A stretch of DNA of 64,000 nucleotides from Mesorhizobium sp. M1B.F.Ca.ET.045.04.1.1 (GCF_003952465.1 NZ_CP034448.1:5061001-5125000), one strand, 5' to 3'. Shown: positions 1 to 8,697, numbered from the stretch's first letter. Numbers and translations: made by a program. Notes: a model not told the origin generated them from the sequence alone.

Positions 1-59
1 AGAAGATCGAGAGGGCCGGCGGCTCGGTGAAGCTGCCGGAAGCGGCCGCCGCCGAGTAA
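1..59 (+). CDS. rplO: 50S ribosomal protein L15, C-terminal end (partial)
   Basis: Only the last 18 codons and the TAA stop are inside the window; the gene begins upstream. The frame ends with a lysine-isoleucine-glutamate-arginine-alanine stretch and an alanine-rich acidic tail, which fits the L15 C-terminus. Its place directly before secY is the standard order at the end of the spc operon (rplO-secY-adk). L15 is a late-assembling protein of the large ribosomal subunit. Identification rests mainly on gene order, because the visible fragment is short. Confidence 0.85.
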   Translation, partial: KIERAGGSVKLPEAAAAE

Positions 60-132
60 CGGCGATTTGAAGCGCGGCCGGCGGGAATGATTTGTTTTTG
101 CCGGCGAACCGCGTTTCGATCTGATCAATTAG

Positions 133-154
133 GCGGCCGCGTCAACGCGGCCGC
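133..154 (+). terminator. GC-rich hairpin between rplO and secY
   Basis: A perfect 10-bp inverted repeat (GCGGCCGCGT / ACGCGGCCGC) with a 2-nt centre is followed by TTGCATGTTT. It lies in the 190-bp gap before secY. The weak T-run suggests partial termination or an mRNA-processing or stability element rather than a full stop, since secY normally continues the same operon. Confidence 0.5.
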
Positions 155-249
155 TTGCATGTTTACGGTCCGGAGCTTATCTCGTGAGCTTCGGTGACAC
201 GCGCCGCCTGAGCTGCGGGCATCGAGCGTGACCTAGCGGAGAATCAGGC

Positions 250-1590
250 ATGGCTTCGGCTGCTGAACAACTAGCCTCCAATCTGAATTTCGCGGCCTTC
301 GCCAAGGCCGAGGATCTGAAGAAGCGCATCTGGTTCACCATCGGCGCGCTGCTCGTCTACCGCCTTGGCACCTATATCCCGCTCCCCGGCATCAACCCCG
401 ACGCTTTCGCGCAGGCCTTCTCCTCGCAGAGCAAGGGCGTGCTCGGCATGTTCAACATGTTCGCCGGCGGCGCCGTGCAGCGCATGGCGATCTTCGCGCT
501 AGGCATCATGCCCTACATCTCCGCCTCCATCATCATGCAGCTCATGACCTCGGTCATCCCCTCGCTGGAATCGCTGAAGAAGGAAGGCGAGCAGGGCCGC
601 AAGATCATCAACCAATACACGCGCTACGGCACCGTGCTGCTTGCCTTGGTGCAGGCCTACGGCATTTCGATCGGCCTCGAGGGCGGCAACGGCATCGTCA
701 ACGATCCCGGCATGTTCTTCCGCATATCGACCGTCGTCACGCTGGTCGGCGGCACCATGTTCCTGATGTGGCTCGGCGAGCAGATCACCGCGCGCGGTAT
801 CGGCAACGGCATTTCGCTGATCATCTTCTCGGGCATCGTCGCCGGCCTGCCGCGCGCCATTTCCGGCACGCTGGAACTCGGCCGAACAGGTGCGCTGTCC
901 ACGGGCCTCATTCTCGCGATCATCGTTCTCGCCATCGTCGTCATTGCGGTCATCGTGTTCTTCGAGCGCGCGCAGCGCCGCCTGCTCATCCAGTATCCGA
1001 AGCGGCAGGTCGGCAACCGCATGTTCCAGGGCGATACCTCGCACCTGCCGCTGAAGCTCAACACCTCGGGCGTCATCCCGCCGATCTTCGCGTCCTCGCT
1101 GCTGCTCCTGCCGGCAACGGTCGCCGGCTTCTCGCAGACGACCAACCTGCCGGCCTGGGCAAGCACGGTTCTGGCGTCCCTCGGCCACGGCCAGCCGCTC
1201 TATATGGCGTTCTACGCGGCGATGATCATCTTCTTCGCCTTCTTCTACACGGCGATCGTCTTCAACCCGAAGGACACGGCCGACCAGCTCAAGAAGCATT
1301 CCGGCTTCATCCCGGGTTATCGGCCAGGTGAGCGCACGGCCGAATATATCGACTATGTTCTGACGCGTATCACCGTCATCGGCGCCATCTACCTGGTGCT
1401 GGTGTGTCTATTGCCTGAGTTCCTGATTTCAGCGACTGGCGTACCTTTCTACCTCGGTGGCACATCGCTTCTGATCGTGGTCAGTGTCACGCTCGACACG
1501 GTGGCGCAGATTCAGGGTCACCTGATCGCGCACCAGTATGAGGGCCTGATCAAGAAGTCGAAGTTGCGCGGGGGTAAGAGGAGCAGATGA
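250..1590 (+). CDS. secY: Preprotein translocase subunit SecY
   Basis: SecY is the channel-forming subunit of the SecYEG translocon in the inner membrane and carries unfolded proteins across or into the membrane. The 446-residue product has the usual length and about ten hydrophobic segments. It begins with a short polar N-terminus followed by RIWFTIGALLVYRLGTYIPL, a recognisable SecY start, and ends in a basic KSKLRGGKRSR tail. The conserved cytosolic loop containing YPKRQVGNRMFQG, near residues 250-265, is present. The gene follows rplO and overlaps adk by 4 nt (ATGA), which indicates translational coupling in the spc operon. Confidence 0.98.
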   Translation: MASAAEQLASNLNFAAFAKAEDLKKRIWFTIGALLVYRLGTYIPLPGINPDAFAQAFSSQSKGVLGMFNMFAGGAVQRMAIFALGIMPYISASIIMQLMTSVIPSLESLKKEGEQGRKIINQYTRYGTVLLALVQAYGISIGLEGGNGIVNDPGMFFRISTVVTLVGGTMFLMWLGEQITARGIGNGISLIIFSGIVAGLPRAISGTLELGRTGALSTGLILAIIVLAIVVIAVIVFFERAQRRLLIQYPKRQVGNRMFQGDTSHLPLKLNTSGVIPPIFASSLLLLPATVAGFSQTTNLPAWASTVLASLGHGQPLYMAFYAAMIIFFAFFYTAIVFNPKDTADQLKKHSGFIPGYRPGERTAEYIDYVLTRITVIGAIYLVLVCLLPEFLISATGVPFYLGGTSLLIVVSVTLDTVAQIQGHLIAHQYEGLIKKSKLRGGKRSR

Positions 1591-2177
1591 GGCTGATATT
1601 GCTTGGGCCGCCAGGAGCGGGCAAGGGGACGCAAGCACAGAGACTGGTAGAAAAACACGGCATACCCCAGCTTTCGACGGGTGACATGTTGCGTGCCGCC
1701 GTTCAGGCCGGGACCGAAGTCGGCAAGCGCGCCAAGGCGGTGATGGATGCCGGCGAGCTGGTGTCCGACGCGATCGTCAACGCGATCGTCGCCGAGCGAA
1801 TCGACCAGCCCGATTGCGCCAGGGGCTTCATCCTCGACGGGTATCCGCGCACGCTGGTGCAGGCCGACGCCGTCGAAGCGATGCTTGCCGAGCGTGGCAT
1901 TGCGCTCGACAGCGTCATCGAGCTCGTCGTCGATGACAAGGCGCTGGTCGGGCGCATCGTCAAACGGGCCGAGGACGCCAAGGCCGCCGGGCAGCCGGTG
2001 CGCAAGGACGACAACCCGGCGGTATTCGAGGAGCGCCTGCGCGAATATTACAAGAAGACGGCGCCGCTAACCGGCTATTACTATGCCAAAGGCAGGCTGA
2101 GAACCGTCGACGGCATGGCCAGCATCGACGCGGTGACCGCGGAGATCGAGAAGGTGCTCGCGGTGACGGCGAAGTAG
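1587..2177 (+). CDS. adk: Adenylate kinase
   Basis: Adenylate kinase interconverts ATP and AMP with two ADP in the cytoplasm. The 196-residue product starts with the P-loop LLGPPGAGKGTQ and carries the AMP-binding segment STGDMLRAAV and the DGYPRT motif. The LID region is short and has no zinc cysteines, as expected for the short alphaproteobacterial type. The start codon overlaps the secY stop, so the two genes are translationally coupled. A 207-nt gap with a promoter-like sequence follows before rpsM. Confidence 0.97.
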   Translation: MRLILLGPPGAGKGTQAQRLVEKHGIPQLSTGDMLRAAVQAGTEVGKRAKAVMDAGELVSDAIVNAIVAERIDQPDCARGFILDGYPRTLVQADAVEAMLAERGIALDSVIELVVDDKALVGRIVKRAEDAKAAGQPVRKDDNPAVFEERLREYYKKTAPLTGYYYAKGRLRTVDGMASIDAVTAEIEKVLAVTAK

Positions 2178-2203
2178 GCCGTTCCGACAAGTAACGATTG
2201 CGC

Positions 2204-2232
2204 TTGACTGGAAGGAGCCGTTGGGGTATGGC
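2204..2232 (+). promoter_or_regulatory. Candidate housekeeping promoter for rpsM-rpsK-rpoA-rplQ
   Basis: TTGACT (2204-2209) is separated by exactly 17 bp from TATGGC (2227-2232). The -35 box lies in a GCTTGACT context, which matches the alphaproteobacterial CTTGAC preference. It stands 27 bp after the adk stop and about 150 bp before rpsM, consistent with separate expression of the alpha operon. It is identified by motif only. Confidence 0.5.
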
Positions 2233-2384
2233 GGCCCGTCTTCCTGTCAGGCATGGACTTTGCTTGCCCGCAAGGGCAGGGCAGTCGTTTTGAACCAGGA
2301 AACTCCCGCAAGGGCCGGCCTCCACCGGACGCGGGGCAACTTAGATAGCGCCGGCTTGTCCGGCCCATATGGAGATGAGAAGAA

Positions 2385-2753
2385 ATGGCTCGTATAGCCG
2401 GCGTCAACATTCCGACCAACAAGCGCGTCGTCATCGCGCTTCAATATATTCACGGCATCGGCAAGAAGTTTGCCCAGGAGATCGTCGACAAGGTCGGCAT
2501 CCCGGCCGACCGCCGCGTCAATCAGTTGACCGACGCGGAAGTGCTGCAGATCCGCGAGACGATCGACCGCGACTATCAGGTCGAAGGCGACCTGCGCCGC
2601 GAAGTCTCGATGAACATCAAGCGGCTCATGGACCTCGGCTGCTACCGCGGCCTGCGTCACCGCCGCTCGCTGCCGGTCCGCGGCCAGCGCACGCATACCA
2701 ATGCGCGCACCCGCAAGGGCCCGGCCAAGGCGATCGCCGGCAAGAAGAAGTAA
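2385..2753 (+). CDS. rpsM: 30S ribosomal protein S13
   Basis: S13 sits in the head of the small subunit and contacts the P-site tRNA and the 50S subunit. The 122-residue product starts with MARIAGVNIPTNKRVVIAL and ends with the basic KGPAKAIAGKKK tail. It contains the helix-two-turn-helix region and the RGQRTHTNARTRKG motif near the C-terminus. A GAGATGAGAAGAA ribosome-binding region precedes the ATG. It is the first gene of the alpha operon here and has a leader of about 150 nt after the candidate promoter. Confidence 0.98.
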   Translation: MARIAGVNIPTNKRVVIALQYIHGIGKKFAQEIVDKVGIPADRRVNQLTDAEVLQIRETIDRDYQVEGDLRREVSMNIKRLMDLGCYRGLRHRRSLPVRGQRTHTNARTRKGPAKAIAGKKK

Positions 2754-2757
2754 TTGA

Positions 2758-2819
2758 GCGAATAGTGAGTAGTCATTAGCGAGTAGGGTTCTATTCGCTA
2801 CTCACTACTCGCTACTCGC
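2758..2819 (+). repeat. Long imperfect hairpin built of 7-8 nt repeats between rpsM and rpsK
   Basis: Two 29-nt arms (2758-2786 and 2791-2819) are inverted copies with five mismatches and a 4-nt GGTT loop. Each arm is itself made of tandem GCGAATAG / TGAGTAG / CGAGTAG units. The element begins 5 nt after the rpsM stop. It has no T-run, so it is more likely an RNA-processing or repeat element than a terminator. rpsK begins 57 nt after it. Confidence 0.75.
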
Positions 2820-2876
2820 TTCCAAGGTGGAGCCGCTGGCATTACGGCGGTGTAGAGATCAACTGAAAGGACTACC

Positions 2877-3266
2877 ATGGCCAAGGAAGCCGCTCGTGTT
2901 CGCCGTCGCGAACGCAAGAACATCTCGTCGGGCGTTGCCCATGTCAATTCGACCTTCAACAACACGATGATCACCATCACCGACGCGCAGGGCAATTCGA
3001 TTGCCTGGTCGTCGGCCGGCGCACAGGGCTTCAAGGGTTCGCGCAAGTCGACCCCGTTCGCCGCCCAGATGGCTGCCGAGGACGTCGCCAAGAAGGCCCA
3101 GGAACACGGCATGCGCATGCTCGAGGTCGAGGTCTGCGGACCCGGCTCCGGCCGCGAATCGGCGCTGCGCGCCCTGCAGGCTGCCGGCTTCACCATCACC
3201 TCGATCCGTGATGTGACGCCGATCCCGCACAATGGCTGCCGCCCGCGCAAGAAGCGTCGCGTCTAA
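2877..3266 (+). CDS. rpsK: 30S ribosomal protein S11
   Basis: S11 lies on the platform of the 30S subunit near the mRNA exit and the Shine-Dalgarno helix. The 129-residue product has the conserved GVAHVNSTFNNTMITITD segment and the C-terminal TPIPHNGCRPRKKRRV. A GAAAGGACTACC ribosome-binding site precedes the ATG. It lies between rpsM and rpoA as in most bacteria. Confidence 0.98.
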   Translation: MAKEAARVRRRERKNISSGVAHVNSTFNNTMITITDAQGNSIAWSSAGAQGFKGSRKSTPFAAQMAAEDVAKKAQEHGMRMLEVEVCGPGSGRESALRALQAAGFTITSIRDVTPIPHNGCRPRKKRRV

Positions 3267-3363
3267 CATTTGAACGCCGCGTGAGCGCCGAGACGCTCCT
3301 CCGTGGCAATTCCAGGCTGCCCGCCACGATTGGATGGTGGCGGGTCCAAGGAAGGAAGACAAC

Positions 3364-4374
3364 ATGATCCAGAAAAACTGGCAGGAACTGATCAAGCCGA
3401 ACAAGATCGAGTTCTCGTCGAAGAAAAAGACGCTGACCACGCTGGTGGCAGAGCCGCTCGAGCGCGGCTTCGGCCTCACCCTCGGCAACGCGCTGCGGCG
3501 CGTGCTTCTGTCTTCGCTGCGCGGCGCGGCCGTCACCGCTGTGCAGATCGACGGCGTGCTGCATGAATTCTCGTCCATCGCCGGCGTGCGCGAGGACGTG
3601 ACCGACATCGTCCTCAACATCAAGGAAATCGCCATCCGCATGGAAGGCGATGGTCCCAAGCGCATGGTCGTGCGCAAGCAGGGTCCGGGCGCCGTGCTCG
3701 CCGGCGATATCCAGACTGTCGGCGACGTCGAGATCCTCAACCCCGACCACGTGATCTGCACGCTGGACGAGGGTGCGGAGATCCGCATGGAGTTCACCGT
3801 CGACACCGGCAAGGGCTACGTGCCGGCCGAACGCAACCGCGCAGAGGACGCGCCGATCGGCCTGATCCCGGTCGACAGCCTCTACTCGCCGGTCAAGAAG
3901 GTCTCCTACAAGGTCGAGAACACCCGCGAGGGCCAGGTCCTCGACTATGACAAGCTGACCATGACCATCGAGACCGACGGTTCGATCTCGGGCGAGGACG
4001 CAGTGGCTTTCGCCGCCCGCATCCTGCAGGACCAGCTCAGCCTGTTCGTCAACTTCGACGAGCCGCAGAAGGAAGTCGCCACCGAGGCCGTCACCGAGCT
4101 CGCCTTCAACCCGGCGCTGCTCAAGAAGGTCGACGAGCTCGAGCTGTCGGTGCGTTCGGCCAACTGCCTGAAGAACGACAACATCGTCTACATCGGCGAC
4201 CTGATCCAGAAGACCGAAGCCGAGATGCTGCGCACCCCGAACTTCGGCCGCAAGTCGCTGAACGAGATCAAGGAAGTGCTGGCGGCGATGGGCCTGCACC
4301 TCGGCATGGAAGTGCCGGACTGGCCGCCGGAAAACATCGAAGACCTCGCAAAACGTTACGAAGACCAATATTGA
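3364..4374 (+). CDS. rpoA: DNA-directed RNA polymerase subunit alpha
   Basis: The alpha subunit dimerises to nucleate RNA polymerase assembly, and its C-terminal domain contacts UP elements and activators. I chose the ATG at 3364 (MIQKNWQELIKPNKIEF), because an AAGGAAGG ribosome-binding site lies just upstream; an in-frame ATG at 3334 would absorb that site into the coding region. The product is 336 residues, the normal length. The N-terminal dimerisation domain has ERGFGLTLGNALRRVLLSS, and the C-terminal domain has ELSVRSANCLKNDNI and NFGRKSLNEIKE. Confidence 0.98.
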   Translation: MIQKNWQELIKPNKIEFSSKKKTLTTLVAEPLERGFGLTLGNALRRVLLSSLRGAAVTAVQIDGVLHEFSSIAGVREDVTDIVLNIKEIAIRMEGDGPKRMVVRKQGPGAVLAGDIQTVGDVEILNPDHVICTLDEGAEIRMEFTVDTGKGYVPAERNRAEDAPIGLIPVDSLYSPVKKVSYKVENTREGQVLDYDKLTMTIETDGSISGEDAVAFAARILQDQLSLFVNFDEPQKEVATEAVTELAFNPALLKKVDELELSVRSANCLKNDNIVYIGDLIQKTEAEMLRTPNFGRKSLNEIKEVLAAMGLHLGMEVPDWPPENIEDLAKRYEDQY

Positions 4375-4478
4375 GCATGAATTCCAAGGATCGGCGGCGC
4401 GAGCCGCTCGATCCGACGGTCATGCGGAAAACCATCAGAGGCCGTGGCCTCTTGAACAACTGAAGAAGGAAAAGAGCC

Positions 4479-4910
4479 ATGCGCCACGGTTTCAAAGGCC
4501 GTCGCTTCGCCCGCAGCGTAAGCCACCGCAAGTCGATGTTCGCCAACCTCGCCGTGTCTCTGATCGAGCACGAGCAGATCGTCACCACCCTGCCGAAGGC
4601 GAAGGACCTGCGTCCGATCGTCGAGAAGCTCGTCACGCTCGGCAAGCGCGGCGACCTGCATGCCCGTCGTCAGGTCATCGCCCAGATCGGCAACGAGCCG
4701 GTCGTGAAGCGCCTATTCGAGACGATTGCGCCGCGTTACGCGCAGCGCAACGGCGGCTATCTGCGCATCATGAAGGCGGGCTTCCGCAAGGGCGACAACG
4801 CCGCGATGGCGGTGATCGAATTCGTCGACCGCGACACCTCGGCCAAGGGCGCAGCCGACCGCGCCCGCCTCGAAGCCGAAGGCGGCAGCGAGGAAGCCGC
4901 GGCCGCCTGA
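4479..4910 (+). CDS. rplQ: 50S ribosomal protein L17
   Basis: L17 is a large-subunit protein near the peptide exit tunnel. The 143-residue product starts MRHGFKGRRFARSVSHRKSM, followed by NLAVSLIEHEQIVTTLPKAKDLRP, both hallmarks of L17. An alanine/glutamate-rich C-terminal extension is usual in alphaproteobacteria. It is the last gene of the alpha operon, and a strong terminator begins 27 nt after its stop. Confidence 0.98.
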   Translation: MRHGFKGRRFARSVSHRKSMFANLAVSLIEHEQIVTTLPKAKDLRPIVEKLVTLGKRGDLHARRQVIAQIGNEPVVKRLFETIAPRYAQRNGGYLRIMKAGFRKGDNAAMAVIEFVDRDTSAKGAADRARLEAEGGSEEAAAA

Positions 4911-4937
4911 GGCTTCGGTTTCAACGAAAGACTTCGA

Positions 4938-4957
4938 GGGGCCTTCGGGCCCCTTTT
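4938..4957 (+). terminator. Rho-independent terminator of the rpoA-rplQ operon
   Basis: The stem GGGGCC / GGCCCC with a stable TTCG tetraloop is followed directly by TTTTGC. It closes the ribosomal operon 27 nt after rplQ. Confidence 0.9.
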
Positions 4958-5099
4958 GCATTTCGAGGCGAAGCCTCGGAGCGAGCGGATTTTCGCACGC
5001 AAGCGCATGCTTTTGCGCAACAAGTGCCTGATTTCCGTGCATTAGCCTTTCATTCTGCACAATCGTCGGGACAATGGCGCCTGATCTGGAGGATTCGGA

Positions 5100-6593
5100 A
5101 TGCACCTCAAACGGCTGTTTCTCATTGCAGTTTGCGCGCTCGCCGCTTTCGCCGCGGCACCTGGCGTCAGACAGGCATTGGCCGAGGATGCCGCCAAGCC
5201 GGCCGATCCCGGTCTCTCCGATGTGCTGACCGATCTTTTGCACGGCGTCGAAGGCGAGAACGCCACCTCGGGCCCTGACAAGCGCGTGCCGTTCGGCCGC
5301 GAGGAGGTGCAGCTTTCCTTCGCTCCGCTGGTCAAGCAGACGGCGCCCGCCGTGGTCAATGTCTATGCCTCGCAGACCGCCAAGGTGACCTCGCCCTTCG
5401 AAGGCGATCCCTTCTTCGAGGAGTTCTTCGGCCGCGCCAAGCCGCGCGCCCAGTCCTCGCTGGGCTCCGGCGTGCTGGTAGATCCGAGCGGCGTCATCGT
5501 CACCAACTATCACGTTATCAAGGACGCCGACGAAGTGAAGGTGGCGACGGCCGACGGGCGCGAATTCACCTCGAAGGTGATGCTCAAGGACGAGACGCTC
5601 GATCTCGCCGTGCTCAAGATCGCGGCCGACAAGCCGTTCCCCGTGATCGCCATCGGCGATTCCGACGCGCTCGAGGTCGGCGACCTGGTGCTGGCCATAG
5701 GCAATCCGTTCGGCGTCGGCCAGACCACCACCAGCGGTATCGTTTCCGCACTTGCCCGCAGCCATATCGGGGTCTCGGATTCGGGCTACTTCATCCAGAC
5801 AGATGCCGCCATCAATCCGGGCAATTCCGGCGGCGCGCTGATCAACATGGGCGGCCAGCTGGTCGGGATCAACACGGCGATCTACAGCCGCAGCGGCGGC
5901 TCGATCGGCATCGGCTTCGCCATCCCGTCGAACATGGTGCGCGCCTTCGCCGATGCGGCGAAGGCCGGCCTCGACTTCTTCGAGCGGCCCTATATCGGCG
6001 CCGAATTTGAAGCCGTGACGCCGCAAATCGCGGAATCGCTGGGCATGGAAAAGCCGACTGGCGCGCTGGTCTCCTCGGTCGATGCAACCGGCCCGGCCGG
6101 CAAGGCCGGACTCAAGCCGGGCGACGTCGTGCTGTCGCTCAACAACACCCCGGTCGAAAGCATCGAGGCGCTGGACTACCGCATGGCGACGCTGTCGATC
6201 GGCACCAAGGCCACCTTCGCCGTGCTGAGCAAGGGCCAGCAGGCGACGCTGGAGATTGCCTTGGAGCGCGCGCCGGAGGGTGCCAAGGCCGCGGAAGTCA
6301 CTTTGCACGGTCGCAGCCCGTTCTCGGGTGCCAAGGTGGCGGAACTGTCTCCGCGCCTTGCCCAGCGGCTTGGCCTGCGCACCGATTTGAAGGGCGTCAC
6401 CGTGGTTGACATCAACCGCGATTCACCGGCCGCCGATTTCGGCTTCCAGCCGGGCGACATCGTGCGGGAGGTGAACGGCACGAGCATCGATACGGCGACA
6501 ACGCTGGCACAGATCGCCCAGCAGGACACGCGCTGGTGGCGCTTTACCGTCGAGCGCGGCGGGCAGACACTGCGCCAAGTGTTGCGTTATTGA
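5100..6593 (+). CDS. Periplasmic Do/DegP-family serine endoprotease
   Basis: Enzymes of this family degrade or refold damaged envelope proteins. The 497-residue product has an N-terminal signal peptide of about 28 residues ending near QALAED. A trypsin-like domain follows with the triad H138 (TNYHV), D168 (DLAVLK) and S243 (NPGNSGGAL). Two PDZ domains follow, at about 290-385 and 400-490. The order matches DegP/DegQ/MucD proteins; which paralogue it is cannot be decided here. It has its own upstream region after the rplQ terminator and is followed by a palindromic repeat before rarA. Confidence 0.95.
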   Translation: MHLKRLFLIAVCALAAFAAAPGVRQALAEDAAKPADPGLSDVLTDLLHGVEGENATSGPDKRVPFGREEVQLSFAPLVKQTAPAVVNVYASQTAKVTSPFEGDPFFEEFFGRAKPRAQSSLGSGVLVDPSGVIVTNYHVIKDADEVKVATADGREFTSKVMLKDETLDLAVLKIAADKPFPVIAIGDSDALEVGDLVLAIGNPFGVGQTTTSGIVSALARSHIGVSDSGYFIQTDAAINPGNSGGALINMGGQLVGINTAIYSRSGGSIGIGFAIPSNMVRAFADAAKAGLDFFERPYIGAEFEAVTPQIAESLGMEKPTGALVSSVDATGPAGKAGLKPGDVVLSLNNTPVESIEALDYRMATLSIGTKATFAVLSKGQQATLEIALERAPEGAKAAEVTLHGRSPFSGAKVAELSPRLAQRLGLRTDLKGVTVVDINRDSPAADFGFQPGDIVREVNGTSIDTATTLAQIAQQDTRWWRFTVERGGQTLRQVLRY

Positions 6594-6610
6594 GGCGATC
6601 TTCCCATTTA

Positions 6611-6659
6611 GAGCATGATCCCGAAAAGTGGGAACCGATTTTCGGATAAGATCATGCTC
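6611..6659. repeat. Palindromic repeat, family A (GAGCATGAT ... ATCATGCTC)
   Basis: The outer arms GAGCATGAT and ATCATGCTC are perfect inverted copies. The inner arms CCGAAAA and TTTTCGG also pair, around a GTGGGAACCGA centre. Related copies lie at 33269-33319 and 47976-48018, with more distant ones at 13119-13168 and 51712-51753. It fills the degP-rarA gap and ends 39 bp before the chosen rarA start. Confidence 0.85.
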
Positions 6660-6698
6660 CAAAAGGAGCGGGGATCGCGCTCCAACCAGAAGACATGC

Positions 6699-8006
6699 AT
6701 GGCCGATCTGTTCAGCTTAGACGAACCGGAGAAGGCGCCGACCGGCCGGCCGCTGGCTGATCGGCTGCGCCCGAAAAACCTTGGCGAGGTTGTCGGCCAG
6801 GAGCATCTTACCGGGCCGGACGGCGCGCTGACGCGATTGATCGATTCAGGCTCGCTCGGCTCGATGATCTTCTGGGGGCCGCCCGGCACCGGCAAGACGA
6901 CAGTGGCGCGGCTGCTTGCCGGCGAGACCAATCTTGCCTTCGAGCAGATCTCGGCGGTGTTTTCCGGCGTTGCCGACCTCAAGAAAGTGTTCGAGGCGGC
7001 CAAGCTCAGGCGCTCCAACGGCCGCCAGACGTTGCTTTTCGTCGATGAGATCCATCGCTTCAACCGTGCCCAGCAGGACGGCTTTTTGCCGGTCATGGAA
7101 GACGGCACGGTGGTGCTGGTCGGCGCCACCACCGAAAACCCGTCCTTCGAACTGAACGCCGCGCTTCTGTCCCGTGCGCGCGTGCTCGTCTTCCGCTCGT
7201 TGGGCGAGGAGAGCATCGCAAAACTCCTGGCGCGCGCGGAAGAAACCGAGGGCAGGGCGCTGCCGCTGGACGACGAGGCGCGCGCCATGCTGATCCGCAT
7301 GGCCGATGGCGACGGCCGCGCCTCGCTGACGCTGGCCGAGGAAGTCTGGCGCGCCGCCAAGCCCGGCGAGGTGTTTGGGCCGGAGGGTCTGCAGCGCGTC
7401 ATCCAGCGCCGCGCGCCGATCTACGACAAGGGCCAGGACGGTCATTACAATCTGATCTCGGCGCTGCATAAATCGGTGCGTGGCTCGGACCCCGATGCCG
7501 CCCTCTATTACCTTGCCCGCATGTTCGATGCCGGTGAGGATCCGCTCTATCTCGGGCGCCGGCTGGTGCGTATGGCGGTGGAGGACATCGGGCTTGCCGA
7601 CCCGCAGGCACTGGTCATCGCCAATGCCGCCAAGGACGCCTATGACTATCTGGGCTCGCCCGAGGGCGAGCTCGCCTTTGCCGAGGCCACCGTCTATCTC
7701 GCCACCGCGCCGAAGTCGAACGCCGTCTACACTGCCTTCAAGGCGGCGACACAGGCGGCCAAGGAATTCGGCTCGCTGCTGCCGCCGAAACACATCCTCA
7801 ACGCGCCGACCAAGCTGATGAAGGAAGAGGATTACGGCGCCGGCTACCGCTACGACCACGACGAGCCGGATGCCTTTTCGGGCCAGGACTATTTCCCGGA
7901 AAAGATGGGCCGCCACACTTTCTACGATCCGCCGGAGCGCGGATTCGAGCGCGATATCCGAAAACGGCTGGAATATTGGGCAAAGCTGCGTAAAGAGCGG
8001 GAGTAA
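6699..8006 (+). CDS. rarA: Replication-associated recombination protein A (AAA+ ATPase)
   Basis: RarA (MgsA) acts at stalled replication forks and interacts with single-stranded-DNA-binding protein. The 435-residue product starts MADLFSLDEPEKAPTGRPLADRLRP. It has Walker A GPPGTGKTT near residue 60, Walker B LLFVDEIHRFN, sensor 1 GATTENPSFELN, and the C-terminal MgsA helical domain with LGRRLVRMAVEDIGLADP. I chose the ATG at 6699 because a longer in-frame start at 6615 would translate through the family A palindrome. A TTG-initiated DUF930 gene follows within 5 nt. Confidence 0.95.
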   Translation: MADLFSLDEPEKAPTGRPLADRLRPKNLGEVVGQEHLTGPDGALTRLIDSGSLGSMIFWGPPGTGKTTVARLLAGETNLAFEQISAVFSGVADLKKVFEAAKLRRSNGRQTLLFVDEIHRFNRAQQDGFLPVMEDGTVVLVGATTENPSFELNAALLSRARVLVFRSLGEESIAKLLARAEETEGRALPLDDEARAMLIRMADGDGRASLTLAEEVWRAAKPGEVFGPEGLQRVIQRRAPIYDKGQDGHYNLISALHKSVRGSDPDAALYYLARMFDAGEDPLYLGRRLVRMAVEDIGLADPQALVIANAAKDAYDYLGSPEGELAFAEATVYLATAPKSNAVYTAFKAATQAAKEFGSLLPPKHILNAPTKLMKEEDYGAGYRYDHDEPDAFSGQDYFPEKMGRHTFYDPPERGFERDIRKRLEYWAKLRKERE

Positions 8007-8010
8007 CTGC

Positions 8011-8673
8011 TTGCGCGGCCCGGCGAGCCTGGCGCCCCGCAGCGAAGCTTCGCCATGGGGCATCTCGGCCTCAGTCGCGCTCCACGCCTTGCTCGCCGCG
8101 ACTCTCGCCCTGATGCCACTGCCCAAATGGCCGAAGCAGCTGGAGGAAGAGCGCGTGTCGGTGGACATCCTGACGCCGCAGCAGTTCGAGGGTTCGACCC
8201 GGCCGGCACCGAAACCAGCCACCGCGGAGCTGCAAGCACCAAAACCGCAGCCCGTGCCAAGCCCGGCAAAGCCTCCGGCCCAACCCAGCATGATCCGTGC
8301 GACCGAAATGCTGTCGGCCAAGACGATTGCCGATCCGCGCAGCAGGCAGGTCCGGGCCGATCTTGCGACATTCGCCTCCGACGAGCGTATGACCCAGCTT
8401 TGCAATATCGAGGCGATGGACCAGATTCACAAATGGAGGGCGGATTTCCAGCCCGATCGCGTGGTGGCCTATGCAACGGCCGAGGAAAAGATCACCGGTA
8501 CCACGGTCATGGCCGACGGCGCAGCCTTCCGCAGCCGGAGAAACTGGTACGCGCTGAAATTCAACTGCGCGCTGGCGCGGGACGGCGAAAGCGTCATCGG
8601 CTTCGAATTCCTCGTCGGCGATCCCGTGCCACGGGAGAAGTGGGACGAGCTTGGCCTGCCGGCTGTGCATTGA
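8011..8673 (+). CDS. DUF930-family exported protein
   Basis: The best start is TTG at 8011, with GGAG 8 nt upstream, inside the end of rarA; no in-frame ATG gives the conserved N-terminus. The 220-residue product has one hydrophobic segment near residues 17-31 (ISASVALHALLAATLALMPL). A proline/alanine-rich linker follows at about 55-95. The C-terminal domain is globular, with LCNIEAMDQIHKW and FNCALARDGESVIGFEFLVGDPVPR, which is typical of DUF930 proteins of rhizobia. The function is unknown; the topology suggests a periplasmic domain anchored in the inner membrane. The tight spacing suggests co-transcription with rarA. Confidence 0.7.
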   Translation: MRGPASLAPRSEASPWGISASVALHALLAATLALMPLPKWPKQLEEERVSVDILTPQQFEGSTRPAPKPATAELQAPKPQPVPSPAKPPAQPSMIRATEMLSAKTIADPRSRQVRADLATFASDERMTQLCNIEAMDQIHKWRADFQPDRVVAYATAEEKITGTTVMADGAAFRSRRNWYALKFNCALARDGESVIGFEFLVGDPVPREKWDELGLPAVH

Positions 8674-8680
8674 CCAGAAA

Positions 8681-8697
8681 TGGAGTGATACACTCCA
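8681..8697. repeat. 17-bp palindrome between the DUF930 gene and the LpxO-like gene
   Basis: TGGAGTG-ATA-CACTCCA is a perfect 7-bp inverted repeat with a 3-nt centre, 7 bp after the DUF930 stop and about 140 bp before the next start. It could be a weak terminator or an operator; no T-run follows directly. Confidence 0.45.

Noticed and set aside
2754..2876. A terminator between rpsM and rpsK
   Set aside because: The strong hairpin has no T-run and lies inside an operon that must continue to rpsK and rpoA.
4713..6308. A 531-codon minus-strand frame over rplQ and the DegP gene
   Set aside because: It is a GC-bias shadow; the forward genes have clear domains and ribosome-binding sites.
6615..6698. 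Extended rarA start inside the palindromic repeat
   Set aside because: It would translate the family A repeat; the ATG at 6699 begins the conserved RarA N-terminus.
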